Positions 51,644 to 62,720 are shown, numbered from the stretch's first letter. The stretch: DNA of 64,000 nt from Caulobacter sp. SL161 (GCF_026672375.1 NZ_JAPPRA010000001.1:992001-1056000); one strand, 5' to 3'. The notes: a model not told the origin generated them from the sequence alone. Numbers and translations are program-made.

Positions 51644-52285
51644 CTACTTCCGCTGCACTAGATCCAGGAAGCGCTGCTGCAGGACCTTGTCGGTCTTGAA
51701 CACGCCGCGGAACTGGGTGGTGATCGTCGAGACGTCGTGGTGGTGGACGCCGCGGGTGCTCATGCACTGGTGCTCGGCGTCGATCAGGACGGCGACGCCG
51801 GCGGCCGACAGGTGATCCTCGATGGCGTCGGCGATCTGCATGGTCATGGTCTCCTGGGTCTGGAGACGCTTGGCGAAGATCTCGACCAGGCGCGCCAGCT
51901 TCGACAGGCCCACGACCTTGCCGGTCGGCATGTAGGCGACCCAGGCCTTGCCCAGGAACGGCGCCATGTGGTGCTCGCAGTGGCTCTGCACGTCGATGCC
52001 GCGCAGCATGACCATGTCGTCATAGCCCTGCACGTCCTCGAAGGTGCGCGACAGCTCCTTGGCCGGATCGCCGTGATAGCCGGCGAACCACTCGTCGAAC
52101 GCCTCGACCACGCGCTTGGGCGTGTCGAGCAGGCCCTCGCGCTCGGGATTGTCGCCGGCCCAGGCCAGCAGCGTCCGAACGGCGGCCATGGCCTCGTCCT
52201 TGGTGGGGCGCTGAACGGGTTCAAGATCAAGACCGGTCGTGTCATCCGAGCCGATCAGGGTTCGCTCGCGGGTCAGTGCGTCCAT
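51644..52285 (-). CDS. folE: GTP cyclohydrolase I
   Basis: A 213-residue enzyme making dihydroneopterin triphosphate, the first step of folate and pterin synthesis. The zinc and active-site motifs are intact: SHCEHHMAPFLGKAWVAYMP, VVGLSKLARLVEIFAKRLQTQE, and C-terminal EHQCMSTRGVHHHDVSTITTQFRG. N-terminal PTKDEAMAAVRTLLAWAGDNPEREGLLDTPKRV is the usual helix. I use the ATG at 52285; a frame to 52363 adds a basic stretch that is unlike the family. It may functionally pair with the folB/SDR group at 1 kb. Confidence 0.95.
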   Translation of the reverse strand: MDALTRERTLIGSDDTTGLDLEPVQRPTKDEAMAAVRTLLAWAGDNPEREGLLDTPKRVVEAFDEWFAGYHGDPAKELSRTFEDVQGYDDMVMLRGIDVQSHCEHHMAPFLGKAWVAYMPTGKVVGLSKLARLVEIFAKRLQTQETMTMQIADAIEDHLSAAGVAVLIDAEHQCMSTRGVHHHDVSTITTQFRGVFKTDKVLQQRFLDLVQRK

Positions 52286-52480
52286 TTTGGAGGGTTTCTT
52301 TCCACGGGCTGAGTTGCGCCGAGACGCCGATCGCCTCGGAATGACGCGTGCCACCCGTTTCACATACGGCCGGGCCGGGAACTTAGACGCATCACGCCGT
52401 GGCCCTAGCCGTAACAGAAAGCTATATGGGGCCGATCATGGGGTGGGCAACACCCTTCCGCTACGTCAGAACCCAGAGTC

Positions 52481-53872
<1,392 letters not shown>

Positions 53873-53874
53873 CC

Positions 53875-54336
53875 ATGCAGCGCGCTGTCGAGCATCGCAT
53901 CGGAGTCCAGGCGCCGGCTGAGGTGATTTGGGAGGTCGTCTCCGACTTCGAGGGCTGGACCCATTGGAATCCGCTCTATCGCCGGGCCGAGGGCGTGATG
54001 AAGGTGGGCTCCACCCTGGTGCTGGAGCAGCATCTGCCGGGCCAAGCGCCGATGGTCATCCAGCCGGTGGTCCAGGACTGGGTGCCTTACGAGCAGCTGC
54101 ACTGGCGCTCGAGCCGGCTGGGCGGTTTCGTCACCGCGATCCGCTATCTCGAGATCGAGGCCATGGGACCCGCGAACGCCACCTTCTCGAACGGTGAGCT
54201 GTTCATGGGCATGCTGCTGCGGTTCGTCAGCCGCGACGAGCGTCGCCGTCTGAAGGCGGCGTTCACCCAGATGGGCGAGGCGGTGCGCGATCGGGCCGAA
54301 GCCGTCTGGTCCGAACGCTCCAGCAACCCCACCTAG
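53875..54336 (+). CDS. SRPBCC-superfamily protein
   Basis: A 153-residue protein of the START/SRPBCC (polyketide-cyclase-like) fold. It begins EHRIGVQAPAEVIWEVVSDFEGWTHWNPLYRRAEG, the usual first strand and helix, continues with VGSTLVLEQHLPGQAPMVIQPVVQDW and PYEQLHWRSSRLGGFVTAIRYLEIEAM, and ends in a long helix. Such proteins bind hydrophobic ligands in a central cavity. No specific function can be given. It starts 2 bases after cysS and precedes the NifU/IscU-like gene by 6 bases, suggesting one transcript. Confidence 0.85.
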   Translation: MQRAVEHRIGVQAPAEVIWEVVSDFEGWTHWNPLYRRAEGVMKVGSTLVLEQHLPGQAPMVIQPVVQDWVPYEQLHWRSSRLGGFVTAIRYLEIEAMGPANATFSNGELFMGMLLRFVSRDERRRLKAAFTQMGEAVRDRAEAVWSERSSNPT

Positions 54337-54342
54337 GCGACG

Positions 54343-54804
54343 ATGATCGACGACCTCTACAGCGCCAAGATCCTGGGGCTCGTGGCCAACATGCCGCGCG
54401 CGGGGCGTCTGGCGGCGCCCGACGCCAGTTCGGAGAAGACCGCCAAGCTGTGCGGAAGCCGGATCACGGTCGATGTGATGGTCAAGGACGGCAAGGTTGT
54501 CGACTACGCCCAGGACGTTTCGGCCTGCGCGCTGGGCCAGGCCGCGGCCGCGATCCTGGGCGCCCATGTGATCGGTGCGGAACTTTCCGACATCGAGTTG
54601 GCGCGCGACTCGCTTGCCGCTATGCTGAAGACGAACGGTTCGCCTCCTGCGGGCCGGTTTGCGGAGCTCGCCGTGCTGGAGCCGGTCAAGGACTATCCCG
54701 CTCGTCACGCCTCGACGCTGCTGGCGTTCGAGGCGACGGTCGAGGCTGTCCGGAAGGCCACAGGCGTCGGCGAAACGCGAACTAGCACCGCCGGCGCGTC
54801 TTGA
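54343..54804 (+). CDS. NifU/IscU-like iron-sulfur scaffold-type protein
   Basis: A 153-residue protein of the NifU N-terminal (IscU) fold. The Cys in AKLCGSRITVDV corresponds to the first scaffold Cys and the one in SACALGQAAAAILGAH to the second. At the third position the family has a Cys, but here the sequence is YPARHASTLLAFEA with no Cys. Canonical IscU uses three Cys, so it may bind a cluster or metal differently or act in another process. A short Ser/Thr tail ends the protein. It is between the SRPBCC gene and yidD. Confidence 0.82.
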   Translation: MIDDLYSAKILGLVANMPRAGRLAAPDASSEKTAKLCGSRITVDVMVKDGKVVDYAQDVSACALGQAAAAILGAHVIGAELSDIELARDSLAAMLKTNGSPPAGRFAELAVLEPVKDYPARHASTLLAFEATVEAVRKATGVGETRTSTAGAS

Positions 54805-54856
54805 TCGCCACCCCCTTCGGGGTGTGTAACCGCATCGCAACAATTCGCGCGCCGGC

Positions 54857-55111
54857 ATGACCTTCTACGAACGCACCGTCGACCTGGGTCTTAGAGCCTA
54901 CAAGTTGACGCTCTCGCCCCTCATCGGGCGTCAGTGCCGCTTTACGCCGAGCTGTTCGGAGTACACGGCCGCCGCTCTTAAGGATCATGGCCCGCTCAAG
55001 GGCTCCTGGCTGGGGTTGCAACGGATTTGCCGCTGCAATCCGTTTGGTGGATCGGGCTACGACCCGCCGCCGCCGCGACACCAGCCACGCAAGTGGAAAT
55101 GTGAAGAATGA
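54857..55111 (+). CDS. yidD: Membrane protein insertion efficiency factor YidD
   Basis: An 84-residue YidD protein. The core [11 protein letters not shown], with the three-Cys pattern completed by [16 protein letters not shown], is unmistakable. An N-terminal amphipathic helix ([19 protein letters not shown]) attaches it to the inner membrane, where it aids YidC-dependent insertion. It usually sits next to yidC and rnpA; here it is placed between a scaffold-like gene and thrS instead, overlapping thrS by four bases (ATGA). Confidence 0.93.
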   Translation: MTFYERTVDLGLRAYKLTLSPLIGRQCRFTPSCSEYTAAALKDHGPLKGSWLGLQRICRCNPFGGSGYDPPPPRHQPRKWKCEE

Positions 55112-57075
55112 TCGATCTGGTTTTCCCCGACGGCTCGTCGCGTCAGTATCCTGACGGCGCGACGGGGCGCGATGTCGCCGCCGCCATCTCCAAATCGCTG
55201 GAAAAGAAGGCGCTGCTGATCAAGCTGGACGGGCAGGTTCTGGACCTGGACCGTCCGCTGACGCCCGACCTGCTGACGGGCGAGCGCAAGTTCGAGATCC
55301 TGACGCGCGAGGCGCCCGAGGCGCTGGACACCATCCGCCACGACACCGCCCACGTTCTGGCCGAGGCGGTGCAGGAGCTGTTCCCGGGCACCCAGGTCAC
55401 GATCGGCCCGAACGTCGAGGACGGCTTCTACTACGACTTCGCCCGCGACGAGCCTTTCAGCCTGGACGATCTGGAGAAGATCGAAAAGCGCATGAAGGAG
55501 ATCGTCGACCGCGACGAGAAGATCACGCGCGAAGTCTGGGATCGCAACGAGGCGATCGCCCACTTCGACGGGATCGGCGAGCAGTACAAGGCGCAGATCA
55601 TCCGGGATCTGCCGGACACCGACACGATCACGGTCTATCGCCAGGGGAACTGGAAGGACCTGTGCCGGGGGCCGCACCTGCCGTCGACCAAGCATATCGG
55701 CAAGGCCTTCAAGCTGACCAAGCTGGCGGGGGCCTACTGGCGCGGCGACCAGAACAACGCCCAGCTTCAGCGCATCTATGGCACCGCCTGGGCTTCGGAA
55801 GCCGATCTCGAGGCGCACCTGAAGCGTATCGAGGAGGCCGAGAAGCGCGATCACCGCAAGCTGGGCAAGACCATGGACCTCTTCCACATCCAGGAAGAGG
55901 GCAAGGGCATGGTGTTCTGGCACCCGAAGGGCTGGGCGCTCTATCGCGTGCTCGAGGACTATATGCGCCGCCGCCTCGACGCGGCCGGCTACAAGGAAGT
56001 GAAGACCCCGCAGATCCTGGATCGGAGCCTGTGGGAAAAGTCGGGCCACGCCGAAAAGTTCGGCCACGCCATGTTCATGTGCGAGAGCGCCGAGGGCGAG
56101 GTCCTGGCGGTCAAGCCGATGAACTGCCCCGGCCACATCCAGATCTTCAATGTCGGCCAGAAGAGCTATCGCGAGCTGCCGCTGCGCATGGCCGAGTTCG
56201 GCGCCTGCCACCGCTACGAGCCGTCGGGCGCCATGCACGGCATCATGCGGGTGCGGGCCTTCACCCAGGACGACGCCCATATCTTCTGCCGCGAGGAGCA
56301 GGTCACCGAGGAGAGCGCCCGGTTCATCGAACTGTTGCGCTCGGTCTATAACGACCTTGGCATGACGCTGGCGGACACCAAGTTCTCGACGCGCCCCGAG
56401 CTGCGCGCCGGCACGGACGAGACCTGGGACAAGGCGGAGGCTGCTCTGGCCGCCGCCGCCGAGGCCGCTGGTGAAACCCTGACCCTGCAGCCGGGCGAAG
56501 GCGCCTTCTATGGCCCCAAGCTGGAATTCTCGCTGAAGGACGCCATCGGCCGCGTCTGGCAGTGCGGCACGCTGCAACTTGATTTCGTGCTGCCGGAACG
56601 ATTGGACGCCGAGTACGTTTCGGAGGATGGTTCGAAGAAGCGTCCGGTGATGCTTCACCGTGCGATCTTGGGGTCCTTCGAGCGTTTTATCGGCATTCTG
56701 TTGGAAAACTTCGCGGGCGCTCTGCCCGTGTGGCTGGCTCCGACGCAAGTCGTCGTGGCCACGATTACCTCTGACGCCGATGACTATGCCCGTGAGGTCG
56801 TCGAGAAATTGACGAAACTGGGCATGCGTGCAGAGCTGGACCTGCGAAACGAGAAGATCAACTATAAGATTCGCGAGCACAGCCTCGCGAAGGTGCCAGT
56901 GATCGCCGTGGTGGGACGTAAAGAAGCAGAAACGGGGCAATTGGCCCTTCGTCGCCTCGGCGGCGAAGGTCAGAGCGTCCTGTCGCTTGAAGACGCCCTG
57001 CGGGTTTTGAAGTCCGACGCCACGCCGCCCGACGTCGCGCGGGCCCTGGCCGCCCAGGAGGCCGTGACCGCCTGA
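55108..57075 (+). CDS. thrS: Threonyl-tRNA synthetase
   Basis: A 655-residue class II synthetase. The N terminus carries a TGS domain ([24 protein letters not shown]), then the editing domain with [10 protein letters not shown] and [13 protein letters not shown], the catalytic core with [43 protein letters not shown] and the zinc ligands, and a C-terminal anticodon domain ([13 protein letters not shown]). It charges tRNA-Thr. Full length, intact. The start overlaps yidD by ATGA, the end overlaps the glycosyltransferase start as TGATG. Confidence 0.97.
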   Translation: MIDLVFPDGSSRQYPDGATGRDVAAAISKSLEKKALLIKLDGQVLDLDRPLTPDLLTGERKFEILTREAPEALDTIRHDTAHVLAEAVQELFPGTQVTIGPNVEDGFYYDFARDEPFSLDDLEKIEKRMKEIVDRDEKITREVWDRNEAIAHFDGIGEQYKAQIIRDLPDTDTITVYRQGNWKDLCRGPHLPSTKHIGKAFKLTKLAGAYWRGDQNNAQLQRIYGTAWASEADLEAHLKRIEEAEKRDHRKLGKTMDLFHIQEEGKGMVFWHPKGWALYRVLEDYMRRRLDAAGYKEVKTPQILDRSLWEKSGHAEKFGHAMFMCESAEGEVLAVKPMNCPGHIQIFNVGQKSYRELPLRMAEFGACHRYEPSGAMHGIMRVRAFTQDDAHIFCREEQVTEESARFIELLRSVYNDLGMTLADTKFSTRPELRAGTDETWDKAEAALAAAAEAAGETLTLQPGEGAFYGPKLEFSLKDAIGRVWQCGTLQLDFVLPERLDAEYVSEDGSKKRPVMLHRAILGSFERFIGILLENFAGALPVWLAPTQVVVATITSDADDYAREVVEKLTKLGMRAELDLRNEKINYKIREHSLAKVPVIAVVGRKEAETGQLALRRLGGEGQSVLSLEDALRVLKSDATPPDVARALAAQEAVTA

Positions 57076-58001
57076 TGAACAGCATTCTCCCGTCCGTTTC
57101 CACCCTTGCCGTTGGTGCGCGTCCGGCTCGTCCGAACGTGTCTGTCGTCATGGTCGTCTATCGGACGGGCGAAGCGCTGGTCGAAAGCATCCGCCATGTG
57201 CTGGCCGAGCCGTTGGTCGATGAGTTCATCATCGTCGATAACGGCTCGTCCTCGCGCGATGAGGACATGCTGCGATCCCTGGCGCTGACCGAGCCGCGCG
57301 TCGTGCTCAAGCAGGGCCACGGCAATGTTGGTTTCGCGCGCGGCGCCAATCTGGGCGCGGTGACGGCCGGCGGCGAGTACATCGTCTTCCTCAATCCCGA
57401 CGCCAACCTGCGGCCCGGCTGCGTGGCTTCGCTGGTGACGGCTTTCAAGGGCCAGCCCGTGCCCACGATCGTGGGCGCGCGGGTGTTGAACACCGATGGC
57501 AGCGAGCAGCGCGGCGGCCGTCGAGGCGACGTCACCCCGATCAGCACCGTACTGAGCTTTGGCCAGCTGACCCGCCGCTATCCCATGCTGGCCGGGTTCG
57601 AGATCCACCGCGAGAACGAACCGTTGCCTGGCGCGCCCGTGCCGATGCCGACCATTTCGGGCGCCTGTTTCGCCATGCGCCGCGCCGACTTCGTCGCGCT
57701 GAACGGCTTTGACGAGGGCTATTTCCTGCATGTCGAGGACATCGACCTGTGCTGGCGCGCACGCCGCGCCGGCGGCCAGGTGCTGTTCCAGCCCAACGCC
57801 GAGGTCGTTCACCTGGGCCACACCAGCCTGGAACACCCGGTGAAGGTCGAGTTCCACAAGGGCGTGGGCCTGACCCGCTACTTCATCAAGCGCGCCGACA
57901 GCCTGCAGTTGTTCGCGGCGGCGGTGCTGCTGGCCCCGGCCATCATGCTGATGAGCGTGTGCCGCCCGCTGCTGTGGAAACTGACTGGGCGGCCTATTTA
58001 G
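57075..58001 (+). CDS. Family 2 glycosyltransferase (rhamnosyltransferase-like)
   Basis: A 308-residue cytosolic-face glycosyltransferase of the GT2 fold. It starts with a short tail, then VSVVMVVYRTGEALVESI, EFIIVDNGSS, VGFARGANLGA, the metal site LNPDANLRPG, and a late GFDEGYFLHVEDIDLCWRARRAGG with the acceptor-loop ED. The C terminus has one hydrophobic helix (AAAVLLAPAIMLMSV) that anchors it. The pattern fits rhamnosyl- or similar transferases of cell-envelope polysaccharides. Its coupling to thrS looks accidental to function. Confidence 0.88.
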   Translation: MNSILPSVSTLAVGARPARPNVSVVMVVYRTGEALVESIRHVLAEPLVDEFIIVDNGSSSRDEDMLRSLALTEPRVVLKQGHGNVGFARGANLGAVTAGGEYIVFLNPDANLRPGCVASLVTAFKGQPVPTIVGARVLNTDGSEQRGGRRGDVTPISTVLSFGQLTRRYPMLAGFEIHRENEPLPGAPVPMPTISGACFAMRRADFVALNGFDEGYFLHVEDIDLCWRARRAGGQVLFQPNAEVVHLGHTSLEHPVKVEFHKGVGLTRYFIKRADSLQLFAAAVLLAPAIMLMSVCRPLLWKLTGRPI

Positions 58002-58010
58002 GGGTGCGTC

Positions 58011-58418
58011 GTGCTAACCAAAAAGACTCCGCTTCCGATCTCAATCAAAATCGCGATCGGGTTCTGGATGCTTTTTATGGTCCTGCAGGCCATTGGGCTT
58101 GTAATCATGGTTGCCAGCGGGAAGGCGAGTGCGGCTGCGCTAGTCCTGGCCGTGCTGATATTCTTTGGCCTTGGCTATCAGAGCTTCGCTGCACACCGGC
58201 TCAGTCGCTGGAGCATACTGTGTCACTCACTCGTCTACGCCTGCATCAGCTTGAGACGGTATATGGCTAATCCCCATTGGACGGACGATTACCCACTCCT
58301 GGGGGTATTTGTGGATGTCATTCCATGGGCCTTGATCACAATTCTCGTCGCCATTCACTGGCGCAAAATGACCTGGAAGCCACTAGGCGAGTCGCGTTCC
58401 AAACTCCCTACAGGATAG
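58011..58418 (+). CDS. Hypothetical four-TM membrane protein
   Basis: A 135-residue protein with three or four hydrophobic helices (IKIAIGFWMLFMVLQAIGLVIMVA, AALVLAVLIFFGLGY, HSLVYACISL, LLGVFVDVIPWALITILVAI). It starts at a GTG 9 bases after the preceding gene. I do not recognise the family. Base composition is more AT-rich than around it, so it may have come in by transfer. No partner is obvious. Confidence 0.65.
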   Translation: MLTKKTPLPISIKIAIGFWMLFMVLQAIGLVIMVASGKASAAALVLAVLIFFGLGYQSFAAHRLSRWSILCHSLVYACISLRRYMANPHWTDDYPLLGVFVDVIPWALITILVAIHWRKMTWKPLGESRSKLPTG

Positions 58419-58467
58419 GCCCCTTCGTTAGAAGCTCCGCCACCCTTTTGGGACACCCAACGCTTGC

Positions 58468-58833
58468 CTAAATCGGCGCGATGGTCTCGAAACGCAGGCC
58501 ATCAGGCCCTTCGATCGCGGTCGGAGCCTTCAGATTTCTAGCCGGCAGCATCGCCCTGTAGCGCTCGTACATCGCCTTCGCGTCCCGCCCAGGCTTGGCC
58601 GTCAGGCACTGGTCGAACTCGCCTTCGCGGCCCCAGGGTTTGCGTTCGGAGCGCGCGATGTCGCGGTCGACCTGGATTGCGGCGGCGATCTTGTCGGCGA
58701 GCACATGGTCGATCCCCGCGCCGTAGCTGCCGAACCGGATCGTGACATCGCAGCGCGCGGGCCCTGCGTCAGCGACGGGCGCGGAGACGCATGCGGAAAG
58801 GCCAAGGGCGAGTAGAACAGCCAGACGTTTCAT
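58468..58833 (-). CDS. Small lipoprotein
   Basis: A 121-residue lipoprotein. MKRLAVLLALGLSACVSAP has a lipobox (LSAC) with the modified Cys at residue 15. The mature part has CDVTIRFGSYGAGIDHVLADKIAAAIQ, KPWGREGEFDQCLTA with a second Cys, and an Arg-rich helix. I do not recognise the family. It is probably anchored to the outer membrane. The start overlaps the HMG-CoA-lyase gene stop by four bases (ATGA), so the two are translated together. Confidence 0.7.
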   Translation of the reverse strand: MKRLAVLLALGLSACVSAPVADAGPARCDVTIRFGSYGAGIDHVLADKIAAAIQVDRDIARSERKPWGREGEFDQCLTAKPGRDAKAMYERYRAMLPARNLKAPTAIEGPDGLRFETIAPI

Positions 58834-59729
58834 GCGGGGAATCCTCCGGCGCGGGCGAGAGACGAGGCGGGCGCCTTGCCGAGACGCGCGCTGATGTCAC
58901 GGCCGATCTCGATCAGCATCGCCAGGTCGTAACCGGTCTCGAAGCCGGCGCGTTCCAGCATGTAGACCAGATCCTCGGTGCCGATATTGCCCGTGGCGGC
59001 CGGTGCGAACGGGCAGCCGCCCAGCCCCCCGACCGAGGCGTCCAGCACGTCGACCCCCGCCTCGACGCTGGCGAAGGCGTTGGCGAGACCTGTATTGCGG
59101 GTGTCGTGGAAGTGCATGCGCAGGCGCGTGTCCGGCGCTGCGGTCCGGACGGCCTCGATCCGCCGGCGGACGGTCCAGGGGTCGGCGACGCCGATGGTGT
59201 CGGCGATGGCGATCTCGGGCACGCCCAGGGCGGCGGCTTCGCGGACGATGGCGACGACCTGATCTTGCGAGACCTCGCCATCGAACGGACAGCCGAACGC
59301 CACCGAGAGGGTGGCGGTGATCGGCGGGCCGCCTTCGGTCGCCTGGCGCTCGACGATGGCGGCGAGGGTTTCGACCTGCTGCCGTGTCGTTGAGCCCTGG
59401 TTGCGGGTGGCGAAGCCGTCCGAGGCGCAGACCACGACATTGGCCTCGTCGCATCCCGTCGACACGCACCGCTCCCAGCCTCGCATGTTCAAGACAAGAC
59501 CGATGCGCGAATGGACGAGATCGGCGGGCAGGGCGGCCATGATCTCCTCGGCGCCGGCCATCTGCGGCACGCGGCTCGGATTGACGAACGACACGACCTC
59601 GGTGCGCTGGGCGCCGGCCGCTTCCAGCTTGGCGATCAGGCCGAGCTTCTCCTCGACGGAGAGCACCGTCTTCTCGTTCTGCAGACCATCGCGCGGCCCG
59701 ACCTCGACGATCTGGATGAAGCGGCTCAT
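58830..59729 (-). CDS. Hydroxymethylglutaryl-CoA lyase family protein
   Basis: A 299-residue TIM-barrel lyase of the HMG-CoA lyase family, cleaving HMG-CoA to acetyl-CoA and acetoacetate in leucine breakdown. Signature: IQIVEVGPRDGLQNE (metal Asp and Arg), HSRIGLVLNMRGWE, MHFHDTRNTGLAN (metal His residues) and the catalytic Cys segment SVGGLGGCPFAPAATGNIGTEDLVYML. Length is normal. Its start overlaps the GT39 gene by four bases. Other leucine-pathway genes are not in the window, so the exact substrate is inferred from the family. Confidence 0.88.
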   Translation of the reverse strand: MSRFIQIVEVGPRDGLQNEKTVLSVEEKLGLIAKLEAAGAQRTEVVSFVNPSRVPQMAGAEEIMAALPADLVHSRIGLVLNMRGWERCVSTGCDEANVVVCASDGFATRNQGSTTRQQVETLAAIVERQATEGGPPITATLSVAFGCPFDGEVSQDQVVAIVREAAALGVPEIAIADTIGVADPWTVRRRIEAVRTAAPDTRLRMHFHDTRNTGLANAFASVEAGVDVLDASVGGLGGCPFAPAATGNIGTEDLVYMLERAGFETGYDLAMLIEIGRDISARLGKAPASSLARAGGFPA

Positions 59730-61405
59730 GGCTGGGCCTCCTGGGGGGCGATGGGTTCGCCGCGATAGATCGTCAGGCGCTCTTCGTCGCCATCGGAATA
59801 GTTCAAGCCTTCGACCACGGCGGCAGGCTTGGCGGTCAAGCCGAGCTTGGCCAAGGCGGCCTGGAAGGGTTTTTCCTCCCGCGCCTCGACGATGGCAGGC
59901 CGGCCTTCGGCGACCGCCTGGGCCGCCCCGGCGCCGTCCGTCAGCTCCGTGGTCGTCCCCAGCTGGAAGATCATGCTGGGTTCGGCGTAGCCGGTGACCG
60001 CCACCGGACCTGGCGCGCCTGAACGGGGGGAGAGGCGGGCGGAGTCCAGCGCCTTGGCGAGGTCCTTGGACAGGAACAAGGGCTCCAGCCGCGGTATCAG
60101 GCCGGCGGTCAACGCGATATGCGCCCCAACGCCCAGCGCCCCGGCGAACACCAGGGCCCGCATCGACTGCCGCCGCAGCAGCAGCACCGCGCCGACGAGC
60201 CCGGCTCCGAAGGCCAGACCGGCGGCGATGATCGTCCAGACCAGATCGCCGGCGCCGCCGAACGCCGTCTGGCCATAGATCGCCACGGCCGCCAGCACCG
60301 CGCCCATCAGGACCGACAGCCCGCCGCCGATCCAGCGCGACCGCGCGCCGATCGGTCCACGTACGGCGGCGGCCATCAGCATGGCCAGCGCTCCATAGGC
60401 CGGCAGTTCGTAGTGGACCAGCTTGGTCGGCAGCAGCTCGAACATCAGCCAGGTCGGGATCAGCCAGCAGAGGGCGAAGCGCACGCCCGATTCGTTGCGT
60501 TGCGACCAGCCCACGACCAGAGCGGCCGGCAAGAGCAGGGTCGCGGGGAACGACAGCAGGGGGGCGAGCAGGGTATGGTAGCCGAAGGGGCCCGAGTGGC
60601 CTTCCTGACCGCCGGCCAGCTTAGGCGCCAGGTCCGCGCCGACCGCCGCGCCCCAGAAGGCGCCGTCGGTGGCGACGGTGATCATCATCGCCCAGGGCAG
60701 GGTGATGGCGGCGAACAGGATCAGGCCCCAGGTCCAGCCCAGGTCCTTCATCCAGCCGGCCTTGCGGTCCCAGATCGCCAGCATGAGCAGCGCGAAGAGG
60801 GCGACCAGCAGGCCGACCGGCCCCTTGATCAGGGCCGCCAGCGCCAGGCCCAGCCAGAAGGCGAACTTGGTCCATTTGCTGGAGGGCTCGTCCTTGAGGT
60901 GGGCCATGTAGATCCGCGCCAGCGCCGCCATGGCCAGGGTGGTCGCGCCGCAGAGAGCGGCGTCGGTCTTGGCGATGAAGGCTTCGGACGACAGCAGGAA
61001 GGTCGCCCCCAGGATCGACCCCGCCAGCAGGCCGGTGCGGGCGTCGAACAGCGCCGCCGCGCCCCAGGCGCAGGCCGCCGCCGCCAGCATGGCCCCCAGC
61101 AGGGAAGGAATGCGGTAGGCCCAGATCTGGCGCGCCTCGGCGTCGGACAGCGCCGTGACGCTCAGCGCCTGCATCCAGTGTATGCCGACCGGCTTCTTGA
61201 AGCGCGGCTGGTCCTGGAACTTGATGACCACATAGTCGCCCGTCTCGAGCATCTGCGAGGTGGCCTGGGCGAAGCGCGACTCGTCGCGGTCCAGCGGCGG
61301 CATGGCGAACAGGCCGGGCAGGCCGGCGATCAGGGCGACCAGCGCAGCGAACAGCGGCGAGCGCCACCCCCGGCTCCAGGCGTCGAGGCGAGATTCAAGC
61401 GTCAT
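59726..61405 (-). CDS. GT39-type (ArnT-like) glycosyltransferase
   Basis: A 559-residue inner-membrane transferase with about 11-12 helices. The first periplasmic loop has the PPLDRDESRFAQATSQMLETGDYVVIKFQDQPRFKKPVGIHW motif, in which the Asp-Glu pair and His are the catalytic signature of PMT/ArnT-like enzymes that use polyprenyl-phosphate sugars. A C-terminal soluble part (residues 460-559) completes it. It glycosylates lipid A or another envelope component. The divergent gene at 61462 encodes a polyprenyl-phosphate sugar synthase-like enzyme, which may make its donor. Confidence 0.88.
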   Translation of the reverse strand: MTLESRLDAWSRGWRSPLFAALVALIAGLPGLFAMPPLDRDESRFAQATSQMLETGDYVVIKFQDQPRFKKPVGIHWMQALSVTALSDAEARQIWAYRIPSLLGAMLAAAACAWGAAALFDARTGLLAGSILGATFLLSSEAFIAKTDAALCGATTLAMAALARIYMAHLKDEPSSKWTKFAFWLGLALAALIKGPVGLLVALFALLMLAIWDRKAGWMKDLGWTWGLILFAAITLPWAMMITVATDGAFWGAAVGADLAPKLAGGQEGHSGPFGYHTLLAPLLSFPATLLLPAALVVGWSQRNESGVRFALCWLIPTWLMFELLPTKLVHYELPAYGALAMLMAAAVRGPIGARSRWIGGGLSVLMGAVLAAVAIYGQTAFGGAGDLVWTIIAAGLAFGAGLVGAVLLLRRQSMRALVFAGALGVGAHIALTAGLIPRLEPLFLSKDLAKALDSARLSPRSGAPGPVAVTGYAEPSMIFQLGTTTELTDGAGAAQAVAEGRPAIVEAREEKPFQAALAKLGLTAKPAAVVEGLNYSDGDEERLTIYRGEPIAPQEAQP

Positions 61406-61461
61406 GCCGCCTGCTTTAGCACGATCCTTTCGTGGGGAAATTTTTCCGGTATTAGAGGGCG

Positions 61462-62199
61462 ATGAACGCCGCCCGCGCCTCCGCCCCCGATTTTTCCGTC
61501 GTCGTGCCCGTCTTTGACGAGGGCGAGGCCGCGCCCAAGCTTGCCCGCGAGATCGCGGTCGCCTTCGCGGGCGAGAATTACGAGATGATTTTCGTCGACG
61601 ACGCCAGCCGCGACGACACCAAGGCGCGGCTGATCGCCTTGAAGGCCGAGATCCCGCAGCTTCGCGTGCTGGGCCATCGCAAGAACTCCGGCCAGAGCCG
61701 CGCCGTGCGCAGCGGCATCCTGGCGGCGCGGGGCGGGATCATCGTGACCCTGGACGGCGATGGCCAGAACGATCCTGCCGACGCGCCCCGTCTGGCCAAG
61801 ACCCTTGCGGCCGGCCCCGAGACCCTGGCCCTGGTCGGCGGCGAGCGGGTCAAGCGCCAGGACAGCAGCGCCAAGCGTTTCGCCTCGAAGGTCGGCAATG
61901 GCGTGCGCAAGCGGCTGTTGAAGGATACGGCCAACGACACCGGCTGCGGCCTTAAGGCTTTCCGTCGTGAGGCGTTCCTGCGCCTGCCGTACTTTGATCA
62001 CATCCACCGCTACATCCCGGCCCTGATGATGCGCGAGGGCTATGAGGTCGCGTTCCAGCCGGTCAATCACCGTCACCGCGAGACCGGCGTGTCGAAGTAC
62101 ACCAACCTTGGCCGCCTGAAGGCGTCGATCTCTGACCTGCTGGGCGTGATGTGGCTGCAATCGCGGGCGCGCAATCCGCAGGGCGTCGACGAGGTCTAG
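61462..62199 (+). CDS. Polyprenyl-phosphate glycosyltransferase (GT2, DPM1/ArnC-like)
   Basis: A 245-residue cytosolic transferase. It begins FSVVVPVFDEGEAAPKLAREI, then YEMIFVDDASRDDTKARL, the metal site GGIIVTLDGDGQNDPADAP, and RFASKVGNGVRKRLLKDTANDTGCGLKAFRREAF, ending RETGVSKYTNLGRLKAS. This is the pattern of enzymes that put a sugar on a polyprenyl-phosphate carrier. It lies divergent from the GT39-type gene by 56 bp, so donor synthesis and transfer are encoded together. The sugar is not known. Confidence 0.9.
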   Translation: MNAARASAPDFSVVVPVFDEGEAAPKLAREIAVAFAGENYEMIFVDDASRDDTKARLIALKAEIPQLRVLGHRKNSGQSRAVRSGILAARGGIIVTLDGDGQNDPADAPRLAKTLAAGPETLALVGGERVKRQDSSAKRFASKVGNGVRKRLLKDTANDTGCGLKAFRREAFLRLPYFDHIHRYIPALMMREGYEVAFQPVNHRHRETGVSKYTNLGRLKASISDLLGVMWLQSRARNPQGVDEV

Positions 62200-62297
62200 G
62201 CGCGCGTCAGGCGAGCCGGCTTCACCGAAGCCGAATTTCCGGCTAGGCCTTAACCATGGCGGCCACACCTCGCGTGGACGCTGGAGGGGGAAGCTCG

Positions 62298-62720
62298 ATG
62301 TTCGCGGCCGTTCCGCTGCTGGCCTTGCCGGTGATTGTCTACAATCTCGTCGCCCTGACGCTGACCGGAGGCTTCAAGGCCACCGACGCGACGGCTCGGA
62401 TGAACGAGGCGCTGTTCACCATCCATATGACCTCGCGCACCGACTGGGCGGTCAGTCTGGGCGATCTGCTGATGGCGGCCTCGCTGGTGGTGCTGTTCGT
62501 CGAGCTGCTGAAGTCGACGACCAGCCGCAAGATCGCGATCATCAACCACTCGCTGTCGATGGTGCTGTTCATCCTGTGCCTGGTCGAGTTCCTGCTCGCC
62601 CCGGCCTTTGCGACCTCGACCTTCTTCCTGATCACCCTGATGGTGCTGCTGGACGTGCTGGCCGGCTTTATCGTCACCATCGTCGCCGCGCGGCGGGACG
62701 TGGATTTCGGCGATAACTAA
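62298..62720 (+). CDS. Hypothetical four-TM membrane protein
   Basis: A 140-residue protein with four hydrophobic segments (FAAVPLLALPVIVYNLVALTLTG, WAVSLGDLLMAASLVVLFVELL, LSMVLFILCLVEFLLAPAFA, FFLITLMVLLDVLAGFIVTIVAA) and a short acidic end. GGAGGGGG lies before the ATG at 62298; the frame extends 14 codons further without that support. I recall similar proteins in related alphaproteobacteria, but no function. Its stop overlaps the convergent trmL stop by three bases. Confidence 0.7.
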   Translation: MFAAVPLLALPVIVYNLVALTLTGGFKATDATARMNEALFTIHMTSRTDWAVSLGDLLMAASLVVLFVELLKSTTSRKIAIINHSLSMVLFILCLVEFLLAPAFATSTFFLITLMVLLDVLAGFIVTIVAARRDVDFGDN

